From Candidatus Fukatsuia endosymbiont of Tuberolachnus salignus (GTDB taxonomy: Bacteria; Pseudomonadota; Gammaproteobacteria; Enterobacterales; Enterobacteriaceae): DNA of 64,000 nt. The stretch lies in assembly GCF_964030845.1 (NCBI RefSeq), contig NZ_OZ034983.1, positions 2,604,001 through 2,668,000 on the forward strand, read 5' to 3'. Below the pieces are notes generated by a model. That model was not told the origin of the DNA, made no database searches, and was given only the letters and a program-made list of their open reading frames with translations. Both the position numbers and the translations under genes were made by a program. This document shows, in pieces, positions 9,078 through 18,627 of the stretch; the first letter of the stretch is position 1; each line of letters opens with the position of its first letter.

Positions 9078-9860
9078 ATGAAATATCGGTGGGATAAATG
9101 GATTTTTGGCGTCATATTGGTTTGTGTAGGGAACCTGTCTGCTGTAGCGGCAGAGAAAGTTACCTTGTTTGCCGCTGTTTCATTAACTAATGCATTACAG
9201 GATATTGCTAAACAGTATCAGGTAGAAAAACAAATAGAGGTGGTGGTTTCTTACGCATCATCTTCCACGCTGGCACAGCAAATAGCAAAGGGCATAACAG
9301 CGGATCTGTTTATTTCGGCCGATCAACAATCGATGGATTATCTCGCTGAAAAACAGGCCATTGTTTCTGTTAGTCGCTACACTCTATTGGGTAACGAACT
9401 AGTGCTTATCGCACCAACAGACAGCAATATTTATAACGTTGCCATCAATAAAGAAACCGATTGGAAAAACTTGTTGGACGGGGGGCGCCTGGCACTTGGC
9501 GATCCAGACCATGTTCCTGCTGGGGTTTATGCCAAACAGGCATTGGAATATTGGGGAGCCTGGTCGACATTAGCGACGGATATTATCGCTGCCAGCGATG
9601 TTCGTCGTGCATTAGCACTGGTAGAACGGTCAAAAGCACCGTTGGGTATTGTTTACGGATCAGATGCAGTATCCAGTGATAAGGTCAGGGTTGTTGGTGT
9701 TTTCCCCGATCAAAGTCATAATCCCATTGAATACCCGATGGCAATAATTCGTGGTCATGAAAACCCGCAAGTCAGCGCTTTTTATGATTATCTGAAAAGC
9801 CCCGCTGCCATCACAATCTTCAGAAATAATGGATTTTCCTACATTAATAATCTCGAATGA
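9078..9860 (+). CDS. modA: Molybdate ABC transporter substrate-binding protein ModA
   Basis: ModA captures molybdate or tungstate in the periplasm for the ModBC importer. The 260-residue product has a signal peptide ending AVAA, then EKVTLFAAVSLTNAL, where the two serines (AASLT-type loop and SYASSSTLAQQI) hold the oxyanion. ISAD, GNELVLIAP and a C-terminal FYDYLKSPAAITIFRNNGF are family-typical. A good Shine-Dalgarno (AAGGGGAAGG) precedes ATG 9078. Oddly, modB and modC do not follow: pgl begins about 28 bp after the stop. The binding protein is therefore an orphan here unless a permease is encoded elsewhere. Confidence 0.95.
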   Translation: MKYRWDKWIFGVILVCVGNLSAVAAEKVTLFAAVSLTNALQDIAKQYQVEKQIEVVVSYASSSTLAQQIAKGITADLFISADQQSMDYLAEKQAIVSVSRYTLLGNELVLIAPTDSNIYNVAINKETDWKNLLDGGRLALGDPDHVPAGVYAKQALEYWGAWSTLATDIIAASDVRRALALVERSKAPLGIVYGSDAVSSDKVRVVGVFPDQSHNPIEYPMAIIRGHENPQVSAFYDYLKSPAAITIFRNNGFSYINNLE

Positions 9861-9888
9861 AGATGAAAAGGTCGATTAAGGAACGATG

Positions 9889-10911
9889 ATGAAACAAATA
9901 GTGTATGTGGCAAGTCCAAACAGCTCACAGATCGATGTTTGGCAATTAAATCTAATAGGTGAATTAACGTTGCTGCAAACTGAGAGAGTGTCCGATCAGC
10001 AGGTGCAACCTATGGTTATTAGCCCTGATAAGCGTTATTTGTACGTGGGCGTGCGCCCCGATTTTGCCATCCTGACTTACCGTATTACTGATGATGGTAG
10101 GCTAAAAAAGGTGGCTAGTGCTGCACTGCCTGGCAGCCCAACACATATCTCGACTGATTTGCAAGGACGTTTTTTATTTTCAGCATCCTATAATGCAAAT
10201 TGTGTTAGCGTCAGCCCGATCGATAACCAGGGCGTGGTAAAAAAATGGATCCAGCAATTGGATGATTTAAAGACACCACATTCAGCAAACATCGATCTGG
10301 GCAATCAACTGGTACTGGTGCCTTGTCTGGAAGAAGACCGAATATGTCTATTTAAGTTAAGTACTGATGGAAAATTAACACCACACAAGCAACAGAAAGA
10401 AGTGAAAACAGCAAAAGGGGCGGGTCCACGTCATATGGCATTCCATCCTCATCATCAGGTCGCTTATTGTGTTAATGAGCGAAATAGTACGGTAGACGTT
10501 TATCAAATCACGGATAATGGCCAACAATATAGACGGATCCAAACGTTGAATGCACTGCCGACTGATTTTACCGGCACTTGTTGGGCCGCCGATATTCATA
10601 TTACTCCCGATGGACGCTATCTGTATATCAGTGATCGTACGGCTAGCACCCTGGCGATTTTTAGCATAGAGCAAGAGGGTACGGTAATTTCCTTGATAGG
10701 GCATCAGCCGACAGAAACACAACCACGCGGTTTCAATATTGATCATAGCGGTGATTTTTTAATCGCCGCAGGGCAACAATCCGATCATATTGCCGTTTAT
10801 GGTATTGATGAACACACTGGAAAATTAACTCTACTGGCACGTTATCCGGTAGGTAAAGGACCAATGTGGGTAACAGTTTTAGCGCTTAGAACCTGTTCCA
10901 AATCTTCTTGA
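9889..10911 (+). CDS. pgl: 6-phosphogluconolactonase Pgl with repeat-derived C-terminus
   Basis: Pgl hydrolyses 6-phosphogluconolactone in the oxidative pentose phosphate pathway. It is the beta-propeller (YbhE) type: MKQIVYVASPNSSQI, VSPDKRYLYVGVRPDF, GAGPRHMAFHPH, DIHITPDGRYLYISDRTAS and ETQPRGFNIDHSG are recognisable. The length is 340 residues (E. coli 331). ATG 9889 is preferred to 9886 because AAGGA at 9878-9882 is then 6 nt away. After GPMWVTV the homologous protein ends within a few residues; here the frame runs on into element A, which contributes the tail LALRTCSKSS and the stop. The propeller itself is complete, so activity is plausible. It directly follows modA, probably as an operon created by deletion. 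Confidence 0.93.
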   Translation: MKQIVYVASPNSSQIDVWQLNLIGELTLLQTERVSDQQVQPMVISPDKRYLYVGVRPDFAILTYRITDDGRLKKVASAALPGSPTHISTDLQGRFLFSASYNANCVSVSPIDNQGVVKKWIQQLDDLKTPHSANIDLGNQLVLVPCLEEDRICLFKLSTDGKLTPHKQQKEVKTAKGAGPRHMAFHPHHQVAYCVNERNSTVDVYQITDNGQQYRRIQTLNALPTDFTGTCWAADIHITPDGRYLYISDRTASTLAIFSIEQEGTVISLIGHQPTETQPRGFNIDHSGDFLIAAGQQSDHIAVYGIDEHTGKLTLLARYPVGKGPMWVTVLALRTCSKSS

Positions 10912-11029
10912 GCGACGCTCAGACAAGGAAAAAACGGGCGAAGAAGCACAGTTTACATAAAGTCAATGCGCATTTTGAGCTCGTTTTTGACGAAGTATCA
11001 GCGAGCACAAGAGATTTCAAATAGGTTCT
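10888..11029. repeat. Repeat element A, long complete copy
   Basis: A 142-bp element starts AGAACCTGTTCCAAATCT and ends AGATTTCAAATAGGTTCT, inverted copies of each other. It overlaps the last codons of pgl and separates it from parE, which is far away in E. coli. Confidence 0.82.
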
Positions 11030-11131
11030 TAAAGATTGACGTTGTTCACAGTATATAAAGTTTGCTGATTGATTTTACTGCATGGATGCTATTGCGTAGC
11101 GCAAATGTTGCGTTACGTAGTACCTTTCTGT

Positions 11132-13027
11132 CTAGAGCTCGATTGCTAGCCCATCACCCTTCTCCTGTAACCAATTGCGGCGATCTTCCGACCGTTTTTT
11201 GGCTAACAGCATATCCATCATCGCCAGCGTTTTAGCCGTATTTTCGTCATCGATGGTCAGTTGTACTAAGCGACGTGTATTAGGATCGAGCGTGGTTTCA
11301 CGTAATTGTAGTGGGTTCATTTCACCGAGTCCTTTAAAACGCTGAACATTCGGTTTACCACGTTTACGTTGCAATTGTTCTAGCACGCCGATTTTTTCTT
11401 CCTCATCCAATGCGTAGAAAATTTCTTTGCCCAAATCAATACGGTACAACGGTGGCATAGCAACATAAACGTGTCCGCCACATACCAAAGAGCGAAAATG
11501 ACGCACAAATAACGCACACAATAAGGTAGCAATATGCAAACCATCGGAATCTGCATCAGCCAAAATACAGATTTTACCGTAGCGGAGCTGACTTAAATCT
11601 TCACTATCAGGATCGATGCCGATAGCCACCGAAATATCATGCACTTCTTGCGAAGCCAACACTTCATCAGAAGAAACCTCCCATGTATTGAGAATTTTAC
11701 CTTTTAGCGGCATGATAGCTTGATATTCGCGATCACGTGCCTGCTTCGCCGATCCCCCTGCAGAGTCCCCTTCGACTAAAAATAATTCGGTAAGGTTGAG
11801 ATCCTGTGAACTACAGTCCGCCAGTTTGCCTGGTAACGCTGGACCACTCGTCAGTTTTTTACGCACCACTTTTTTAGCCGCGCGCATCCGTCGTTGAGCA
11901 TTAGCGATAGCGAGTTCGGCGAGTTGTTCCGCTACCGGTACGTTTTTGTTAAGCCATAAACTGAAGGCATCTTTCACCACACCAGAAACAAAAGCGGCAC
12001 ATTGGCGAGAGGAAAGGCGTTCTTTGGTCTGCCCGGCAAATTGTGGATCCTGCATTTTGACCGACAAAACATAAGCGCATCGATCCCAAATATCATCAGC
12101 GACAAGTTTTACGCCACGAGGTACCATATTGCGAAACTCGCAAAATTCGCGCATGGCATCTAGCAAACCCTGACGCAGCCCGTTAACATGGTTCCCCCCT
12201 TGCACCGTGGGTATCAAATTAACGTAACTTTCCGTCAATAATTCACCGCCTTCTGGCAGCCAAAATAATGCCCAATCAACAGCTTCAGTCGCGGCAGTGA
12301 GAGTACCGATAAAAGGCACTTTTGGCAGCGTGACCAGGCCGTCAACCGCTTCCATTAAATAATCTGTCAGGCCATCGGCGTAGCACCAACGTTGTTCGCT
12401 GTTATTGATCAAATCCTTAAAAAATATTTCCACGCCGGGGCACAACACCGCTTTGGCTTTTAATAAATGTGATAAGCGAGAAACCGAGAAACGGGGACTG
12501 TCAAAAAAAGAGGTGTCAGGCCAAAAATGAATGTAAGTACCCGTATTACGTTTGGCACAAGTACCTATGACGTGCAAATCTTGCACTTTATCGCCATTTT
12601 CAAAAACAATGCTATATATCTGCCCATTACGTTGTACTTTCACTTCCAGTCGGCGTGATAATGCATTGACTACCGAAATACCAACGCCGTGCAACCCGCC
12701 AGAAAACTGATAATTTTTATTCGAAAACTTTCCCCCAGCATGGAGACGGCACAGAATTAACTCAACTGCGGGAACACCTTCTTCAGGATGGATATCCACC
12801 GGCATACCACGACCATCATCATTGACCTGCAATGATTGATCAGCATGTAAAATTACCTCAATGCGCCGTGCGTGCCCTGCCAAGGCTTCATCAACGCTGT
12901 TATCGATCACCTCCTGGCCCAGGTGGTTTGGACGGGTCGTATCGGTATACATTCCAGGTCGACGGCGGACGGGTTCCAGCCCGCTGAGCACCTCAATAGC
13001 GTCAGCGTTATAACTTGATTTATTCAT
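11132..13027 (-). CDS. parE: DNA topoisomerase IV subunit B ParE
   Basis: ParE is the ATPase subunit of topoisomerase IV, which decatenates daughter chromosomes with ParC. The protein is 631 residues (E. coli 630). Order of parts: GHKL ATPase (EVIDNSVDEALAGHA near 40-55, DDGRGMPVDIH near 70-80, GGLHGVGISVVNA), transducer domain, then TOPRIM with LFLVEGDSAGG and ADADSDGLHI, and the C-terminal QRFKGLGEMNP. The start MNKSSYNADAIEVL agrees with the family. In enteric genomes yqiA lies between parE and cpdA; here only 113 bp separate them and no yqiA remnant is recognisable. Confidence 0.98.
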   Translation of the reverse strand: MNKSSYNADAIEVLSGLEPVRRRPGMYTDTTRPNHLGQEVIDNSVDEALAGHARRIEVILHADQSLQVNDDGRGMPVDIHPEEGVPAVELILCRLHAGGKFSNKNYQFSGGLHGVGISVVNALSRRLEVKVQRNGQIYSIVFENGDKVQDLHVIGTCAKRNTGTYIHFWPDTSFFDSPRFSVSRLSHLLKAKAVLCPGVEIFFKDLINNSEQRWCYADGLTDYLMEAVDGLVTLPKVPFIGTLTAATEAVDWALFWLPEGGELLTESYVNLIPTVQGGNHVNGLRQGLLDAMREFCEFRNMVPRGVKLVADDIWDRCAYVLSVKMQDPQFAGQTKERLSSRQCAAFVSGVVKDAFSLWLNKNVPVAEQLAELAIANAQRRMRAAKKVVRKKLTSGPALPGKLADCSSQDLNLTELFLVEGDSAGGSAKQARDREYQAIMPLKGKILNTWEVSSDEVLASQEVHDISVAIGIDPDSEDLSQLRYGKICILADADSDGLHIATLLCALFVRHFRSLVCGGHVYVAMPPLYRIDLGKEIFYALDEEEKIGVLEQLQRKRGKPNVQRFKGLGEMNPLQLRETTLDPNTRRLVQLTIDDENTAKTLAMMDMLLAKKRSEDRRNWLQEKGDGLAIEL

Positions 13028-13140
13028 TTTATAATTAATACTTGGCTAATAGTTGAACGACAGAGCGGTTTCACTGTACCCTCTCTCCACAGTCTTAAGT
13101 TGCCTTTATGTACCGGCTAGCAAAAAAATTTTAACACAAG

Positions 13141-13968
13141 TTAGTAACCATCCGAATTGATATCAGGACAGAATTCGCCATCCGCTAAACGGCATACTTC
13201 AGTTGCAACTGAACCATCGGGCTGTAAATCGATATAACGCCACCCTGGTGCCAAGTTATCAAGAGTGAAAATAAGACTATTTGGCTTAAATTGTACACTG
13301 GTAGACGGGCTAGCTAACAGGCGTCTACCATACCAATCACCCTCTAACTCCTGGTGAATATGCCCACACAATAAGGTAGTAACACGTGGATAACGCATCA
13401 GTATTTCTGCCAGCTGTGATGCATTACGCAAGCTAATCTGATCAAGCCAGCTACAACCACAAGCGAGTGGATGATGATGCAGTGTCACTAAAGCATAACG
13501 TTGTGGATGTGCTTGTAAACAATGCTCCAGCCATAACAACTGATGTTCACTGAGATTACCGTAAGATTGACCCACTACCTGGCTATCCAACAAAAGGATC
13601 TGCCAATCATTACCCGCCATAACCTGCTTGGCAGAGACAATGCCAGCATCCGCCAATACTTTAACCATCACCGATTGATCATCATGATTTCCTGGTAGCC
13701 AAACGCAAGGCGCTGCCAGTTCAGACACGCCAGCGGCAAAACGTTGGTAGGCCACTACGGAAGGTGTTTGCGCTAAATCACCGCTAGCTATGATCAGATC
13801 ACAATGGTGCTGTTGCATAACAATAGCCGCCAATACAGCATGATAACTTTCTGCCGTATTAACGCCCAATAGAGTTTGATTTTTATCTGTAAAAAGATGG
13901 CTATCTGTTATTTGTAGAATTCTTACCTTGGTTCCATTTACCATCGGCAGTTTAAACAGATTTTCCAA
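13141..13968 (-). CDS. cpdA: 3',5'-cyclic-AMP phosphodiesterase CpdA
   Basis: CpdA is a class III cyclic-AMP phosphodiesterase of the calcineurin-like metallophosphoesterase fold, lowering cAMP in the cytosol. The 275-residue protein (E. coli 275) keeps all metal motifs in order: ITDSHLF (D-x-H), ASGDLAQ (GD), LPGNHDD (GNHD), LHHHPLACG and CGHIHQE (GHxH). The start MENLFKLP matches the homologue. It is read in the same direction as parE and nudF. The usual upstream gene yqiB is missing and its place between cpdA and nudF is taken by an element B copy, which may also have disturbed the promoter. cAMP breakdown appears retained despite the operon damage. Confidence 0.97.
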   Translation of the reverse strand: MENLFKLPMVNGTKVRILQITDSHLFTDKNQTLLGVNTAESYHAVLAAIVMQQHHCDLIIASGDLAQTPSVVAYQRFAAGVSELAAPCVWLPGNHDDQSVMVKVLADAGIVSAKQVMAGNDWQILLLDSQVVGQSYGNLSEHQLLWLEHCLQAHPQRYALVTLHHHPLACGCSWLDQISLRNASQLAEILMRYPRVTTLLCGHIHQELEGDWYGRRLLASPSTSVQFKPNSLIFTLDNLAPGWRYIDLQPDGSVATEVCRLADGEFCPDINSDGY

Positions 13969-13996
13969 ATGTTCTCCTTATTTTCGTCGTTCATCA

Positions 13997-14169
13997 GACT
14001 TCTTGCAAAACTGCAACACACACCACTCAGTAGGTTATACAAGACGCCTATTCCAACATCATCATCGAATACCCGTTTGAGTAGAATAGAAATCAGTATA
14101 ACTTGCTTCAAAATAAAAGATCTGCGGGCTGGTACACACTTCCACTGTCACCAGGTTTTGTAAGAAGTC
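13997..14169. repeat. Repeat element B in place of yqiB
   Basis: A 173-bp stretch is bounded by GACTTCTTGCAAAACTG and its inverted counterpart CCAGGTTTTGTAAGAAGTC. It fills the nudF-cpdA gap where enterobacteria carry yqiB, and ends 2 bp before the nudF stop codon. The interior differs from the copies at 8662 and 35110. Confidence 0.72.
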
Positions 14170-14171
14170 GA

Positions 14172-14804
14172 TTATTTTGTCCACGCTTGTTTTAATGCGT
14201 GATGGTGCAATTCTAACCACTGTAGTGCAATGACCGATGCGGCATTCTCAATCACGCCTTCTTCAACCCAACGATAAGCTTGTTCACGGCTCACCACGTG
14301 AACCTTAATATCTTCATTCTCCGTCGCTAAGCCATGGATACCGGTGGCGGTACTCGCATCCACTTCGCCCACCATGATCGATAAGCGTTCACTGACTGCA
14401 CCTGGATTGGCTAAATAACTGAGTGTTAATTTACAACGCCCCACCTCAATCCCTGCTTCTTCCTTGGCCTCACGCCGTGCTACCTGTTCAACCGTTTCAC
14501 CCGGTTCTATCATTCCAGCAACGATTTCTAACAGCCAAGGCGTACTGCTATTATCCATAGCAGCAATACGTACTTGTTCTATCAACACCACCTGATCTTG
14601 CCGCGGATCATAGGGCAATAGTGCTGCAGCATGACGGCGTTTAAAAACTTCACGGGTTATTTCATTACTCATGGCACCACTGAATAATTTATGACGAAAT
14701 CGATACAAAGTTAAGGTGAAAAAACCTTTATAAAGTAGCTCACGTGTAATAATTTCTACATCACCCTTACCAAAAGTAACCGGTGATTTTTGGGAGTCAG
14801 TCAT
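14172..14804 (-). CDS. nudF: ADP-ribose diphosphatase NudF
   Basis: NudF hydrolyses ADP-ribose to AMP and ribose 5-phosphate. The product is 210 residues (E. coli 209). The Nudix box is complete: GMIEPGE-TVEQVAR-REAKEEAGI, matching GX5EX7REUXEEXGU at about residues 97-119. The start MTDSQKSPVTFGKGDVEII and the C-terminus LQWLELHHHALKQAW are typical. A purine-rich stretch lies just before the ATG at 14804. It is divergent from tolC, as in E. coli. Confidence 0.97.
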   Translation of the reverse strand: MTDSQKSPVTFGKGDVEIITRELLYKGFFTLTLYRFRHKLFSGAMSNEITREVFKRRHAAALLPYDPRQDQVVLIEQVRIAAMDNSSTPWLLEIVAGMIEPGETVEQVARREAKEEAGIEVGRCKLTLSYLANPGAVSERLSIMVGEVDASTATGIHGLATENEDIKVHVVSREQAYRWVEEGVIENAASVIALQWLELHHHALKQAWTK

Positions 14805-15085
14805 CTGTTCCTCTCTCTCTCCATATGATTTTTAACTTATTCACACCACGCCGCAAATTATGCAAGAGATCTAATAAAAAAGGATTTATTACTTTACAAA
14901 ACTACCTTATTAAGCATAATTTTTGCCACCAATATTTAAAATAATAAATATGCTAGCCTATATAACCGTTAGTCTTAAACGTAATATATTCGCTTAAGTT
15001 TATGTTAGATTTAGATGAATTAAGGCAAGATGGCACAAATTCTATTTGTAGTGCACAATAAGTGACTGTATAACAAGGATTACTA

Positions 15086-16561
15086 ATGAAGAAGTTACTC
15101 CCCTTGCTGATCGGACTGAATTTAGTCGGCTTCAGTACCCTAAGTCAGGCAGAAAATCTGCTGCAAGTTTATCAACAAGCCAGAGACAGTAACCCTGAGT
15201 TACGTAAAGTAGCGGCTGAACGTGATGCCGCATTTGAAAAAATTAATCAAGCAAGCAGCTCGCTGTTACCGCAATTGGGGTTGAGTGCCGACTATGGCTA
15301 TAGCCGCGATTTTCGTAATGATTCAAGACGCGACGTTAATATACATCGTTCAGATCCGAATACCCATAGCACTTCGGGTTCACTGAGATTGACGCAAAGC
15401 ATTTTCGATATGTCAAAATGGCGCGCTCGAACATTGCAGGAAAAAACCGCGGGTATTCAGGAAGTCAACTATCAAATTAGTAGACAAAATCTGATTCTCA
15501 ATACAGCTACCGCTTATTTTGATGTATTACGCGCCATCGACGCGCTCTCTTACACTGAAGCGCAAAAAGAAGCTGTTTACCGCCAACTAGACCAAACAAC
15601 CCAGCGTTTTAATGTTGGCTTAGTTGCCATCACCGATGTGCAGAGCGCGCGCGCAAATTATGATGGTGTATTAGCCAGTGAAGTCAATAGTCGCAACAAA
15701 TTGGATAATGCATTAGAGTCTCTGCGTCAAGTGACTGGTGTTTACTATCATGAACTGGCTTCTCTAAACCTCAAACGACTGCAAACTAAACACCCAAATA
15801 AGGTTGATACCCTGTTGCAAGAAGCGGAAAAAAATAATCTGGCGTTGCTTGTTGCTCGTCTAAACCAGGATCTGGCACAGCAACAAATTAAAATCGCTGA
15901 AACCGGTTATATGCCAACGCTGGATCTGGTGGCTTCCACTGAGCTGAGCAACAATCGCATCAAGGATATATACGGCGGTTCAAACAACACCGAAGCAGGC
16001 AAAAATAAAATTGGTGTGTCACTCAATATGCCTTTATATAACGGTGGTTCGACTTACTCTCAGGTTAAACAGGCTCAATACAATTTTGTTGGTGCCAGTG
16101 AAGGTCTGGAAAACGCCCACCGTAATGTAGTACAAAAAGTGCGCTCTTCATTCAATAATATTTCAGCTTCAATTAGCAGCATCAATGCCTATAGACAGGC
16201 CGTTATTTCTGGCAAAAGCTCGCTGGATTCGATGGAGGCAGGCTATAAAGTGGGTACTCATACTATTCTCGATGTCTTGAATGCAACGACCACACTATAT
16301 AATGCTAAACAGCAGCTTGCTAATGCACGTTATGATTATTTAATCAATGAATTAAGTATTAAATCAGCATTAGGAACCTTAAACCAGGATGATTTGATGG
16401 CATTCAATAGCGTACTGGATACGCCTATTTCTACCTCTACCACCAAGCTAGCACCAGAAAGCCCGGATGCTACGACAGATAACCGGCAAGTCGCTCCGAC
16501 TGACATGACACCCCCTGCGAATACTCAGCCCCGCAATAGCGGCAATCCATTTCGTGGTTAA
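15086..16561 (+). CDS. tolC: Outer membrane efflux channel TolC
   Basis: TolC is the trimeric outer membrane channel of tripartite pumps such as AcrAB and of type I secretion. The 491-residue precursor (E. coli 493) has a signal peptide MKKLLPLLIGLNLVGFSTLS-QA cleaved before ENLLQVYQQA. Two structural repeats follow, with long coiled-coil helices (LILNTATAYFDVLRAID; LARLNQDLAQQQI-type second repeat) and beta strands such as IGVSLNMPLYNGG. The tail is proline/threonine-rich and variable. A Shine-Dalgarno AAGGA precedes the ATG. With acrZ also present, a working efflux system is likely, its other parts lying outside the window. A terminator follows. Confidence 0.97.
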   Translation: MKKLLPLLIGLNLVGFSTLSQAENLLQVYQQARDSNPELRKVAAERDAAFEKINQASSSLLPQLGLSADYGYSRDFRNDSRRDVNIHRSDPNTHSTSGSLRLTQSIFDMSKWRARTLQEKTAGIQEVNYQISRQNLILNTATAYFDVLRAIDALSYTEAQKEAVYRQLDQTTQRFNVGLVAITDVQSARANYDGVLASEVNSRNKLDNALESLRQVTGVYYHELASLNLKRLQTKHPNKVDTLLQEAEKNNLALLVARLNQDLAQQQIKIAETGYMPTLDLVASTELSNNRIKDIYGGSNNTEAGKNKIGVSLNMPLYNGGSTYSQVKQAQYNFVGASEGLENAHRNVVQKVRSSFNNISASISSINAYRQAVISGKSSLDSMEAGYKVGTHTILDVLNATTTLYNAKQQLANARYDYLINELSIKSALGTLNQDDLMAFNSVLDTPISTSTTKLAPESPDATTDNRQVAPTDMTPPANTQPRNSGNPFRG

Positions 16562-16580
16562 CGGTTAAACACACTGCCTT

Positions 16581-16616
16581 CGGGTGCTGGTTTCATCAGT
16601 ACCCGATTTGTTTTTT
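16581..16616 (+). terminator. Rho-independent terminator after tolC
   Basis: The stem CGGGTGCTG / CAGTACCCG (nine pairs, one G-T) encloses a short loop and is followed by ATTTGTTTTTT, 20 bp after the tolC stop codon. Confidence 0.75.
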
Positions 16617-16745
16617 ATCCACGGATATATTCCAGGCGACAAAATTTTGCTGTTATCTCACGCTTTAATTTTGTACCGCTTTCCTCTATTCTTATGTCAT
16701 TCACTGGGAGATCAATAATCTGTTACTAAAATAGGATGTATAACC

Positions 16746-17450
16746 ATGAAACGGACTAAGAATATCAATCAAGAGGCATTTCGTAAATCTTGGCGTAGCT
16801 ATCGTCTAGCACCCATAGCGTTATCACTGAGTGCCGTATTCATCCTGGCAGGCTGCGAGAAAACAGATGAAACTGTTTCGATGTATCAAAATGCTAGCGA
16901 TTGTTCACAAGCCAACCCATCAATGAGTGAACAATGCAGCGCTTCGTACAATAAGGCGCTGCAAGAGGCAGCGAGAACGGCACCGAAATACGCCACCCAG
17001 GCTGATTGTGTGGCCGAATTTGGCGAATCACAGTGTACCCCTGCTCCCGCTCCAGCACAGGCAGGGATGGTACCTGGTACAACAGGATCTGCGTCTAACA
17101 CCGCTGAAACTAGCAAAACAGCAGAATCACACGGTGGCAGTGCCTGGATGCCGTTAATGGCAGGCTATATGATGGGGCGCAGTGGTTTTGCTCAACAACC
17201 TCTGTTTACCTCAAATCAACCAACCAGCCCCGCTAACGGTAAGTTTGTCGATGCCAGTGGTAAAAATTATGGTGCCGCCACTTCGGGTCGCTCGGTGACC
17301 GTACCTGGAAGCACACTTGCACCCAAGCCCGCGGTCACGACCACTACCACGCGTGGCGGTTTCGGCGAATCCGTTGCTAAACAAGCGTCGATGCAACATA
17401 GCAATACTTCTTCTTCATCCAAATCCAGCGCACGTAGCATGGGGAGTTAA
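16746..17450 (+). CDS. ygiB: DUF1190 family lipoprotein YgiB
   Basis: This 234-residue protein follows tolC and precedes ygiC by 10 bp, the conserved order tolC-ygiB-ygiC. A hydrophobic segment near residues 22-36 ends in the lipobox LAGC (Cys37), so it is probably a lipoprotein with an N-terminal extension. Cysteine-containing segments (ASDCSQANPS-SEQCSASY, ATQADCVAEFGESQC) mark the DUF1190 domain. The second half is low-complexity, rich in Ser, Thr, Ala and Gly (SSSSKSSARSMGS at the end). The function is not established; co-occurrence with the glutathionylspermidine-synthetase-like YgiC suggests a shared envelope-related role. The start at 16746 fits homologues. Confidence 0.9.
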   Translation: MKRTKNINQEAFRKSWRSYRLAPIALSLSAVFILAGCEKTDETVSMYQNASDCSQANPSMSEQCSASYNKALQEAARTAPKYATQADCVAEFGESQCTPAPAPAQAGMVPGTTGSASNTAETSKTAESHGGSAWMPLMAGYMMGRSGFAQQPLFTSNQPTSPANGKFVDASGKNYGAATSGRSVTVPGSTLAPKPAVTTTTTRGGFGESVAKQASMQHSNTSSSSKSSARSMGS

Positions 17451-17460
17451 GATCTAAAGA

Positions 17461-18627
17461 ATGAAACGTGTAACTATTAATGAACGCCCTGACTGGCGTG
17501 ACAAAGCCACTGAGTTCGGTTTTCATTTTCACACTATAAATAATGAGCCTTACTGGTGTGAAGAAGCCTACTATGAGTTTACCCTTGCTCAGATTGAAGA
17601 GTTGGAAGAAACCACTGCTGAACTGCATCAAATGTGCCTAAAGGTGGTGGAAAAAGTAGTCAATAATGAAGAATTATTGACTAGATTTAGTATCCCGCCA
17701 CACTGCTGGGATTTTGTTCGATCTTCATGGAAAACGTGCCAGCCTTCGCTCTATTCACGTCTCGATCTGGCCTATGACGGCAAAAATCCGGCCAAGTTGT
17801 TAGAAAACAACGCAGATACCCCCACTTCATTATATGAAACCGCCTTTTTCCAATGGATATGGTTGCAAGACCAGATAAACGCCGGCCATCTGCCTCAACG
17901 TGCGGATCAATATAATAGTTTGCAAGAAAAACTGATTGAGCGTTTTGCTGAGCTACGGGAAAGCCACGGATTTAATTTATTACATGTGGCCTGTTGCCAG
18001 GATACGACAGAAGACCGCGCTACAGTACAGTATTTGCAAGATTGCGCCTTGGACGCTGAGCTGCCCAGTGAGTTTTTATTTATCGACGAAATCGGACTAG
18101 GCGAAAAAGGACAATTTACCGATCTACACAACCAAGTCATCAGCAATTTTTTCAAGCTTTATCCGTGGGAATTTATGTTCCGTGAAATGTTTTCCACCAA
18201 ACTCGAGGATGCTGGCGTACGTTGGCTCGAACCGGCCTGGAAGAGTATCCTTGCTAATAAAGCACTGCTACCATTGTTGTGGGAAATGTTTCCTGGTCAT
18301 TCCAATTTACTCCCAGCTTACTTCGCTCAAGATAAGAATCAGCCGTTGACTCACTACGTCACTAAGCCTCTGTTCTCACGTGAAGGCGCTAATATCCAAA
18401 TAACCGAAAACGGTCAAAGAATAGCTCAAACGGAGGGGCCTTATGGTGCAGAAGGCATGATCGTGCAACAGTTCCACCCATTACCTCGCTTTGGTGACAG
18501 TTACACCTTAATTGGTAGTTGGTTAATAAATGATCAGCCCTGTGGCATTGGTGTACGTGAAGATCGGCAGTTAATTACACAGGATTCATCCCGTTTTTAT
18601 CCACATATTATCCTAGATCCTATGTGA
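17461..18627 (+). CDS. ygiC: Glutathionylspermidine synthase-like ATP-grasp protein YgiC
   Basis: The 388-residue protein belongs to the glutathionylspermidine synthase preATP-grasp family (E. coli YgiC 386). Family segments include KLLENNADTPTSLYE, EDRATVQYLQDCA, the long stretch around TKLEDAGVRWLEPAWKSI, KPLFSREGANI and AEGMIVQQFHPLPRFGDS. It is presumed to be an ATP-dependent C-N ligase; the true substrate is not established and glutathionylspermidine synthesis itself has not been shown for YgiC. The gene is 10 bp behind ygiB, so the two are co-transcribed. Its last 15 bp overlap the 3' end of the convergent ribB. No damage is visible. Confidence 0.93.
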   Translation: MKRVTINERPDWRDKATEFGFHFHTINNEPYWCEEAYYEFTLAQIEELEETTAELHQMCLKVVEKVVNNEELLTRFSIPPHCWDFVRSSWKTCQPSLYSRLDLAYDGKNPAKLLENNADTPTSLYETAFFQWIWLQDQINAGHLPQRADQYNSLQEKLIERFAELRESHGFNLLHVACCQDTTEDRATVQYLQDCALDAELPSEFLFIDEIGLGEKGQFTDLHNQVISNFFKLYPWEFMFREMFSTKLEDAGVRWLEPAWKSILANKALLPLLWEMFPGHSNLLPAYFAQDKNQPLTHYVTKPLFSREGANIQITENGQRIAQTEGPYGAEGMIVQQFHPLPRFGDSYTLIGSWLINDQPCGIGVREDRQLITQDSSRFYPHIILDPM

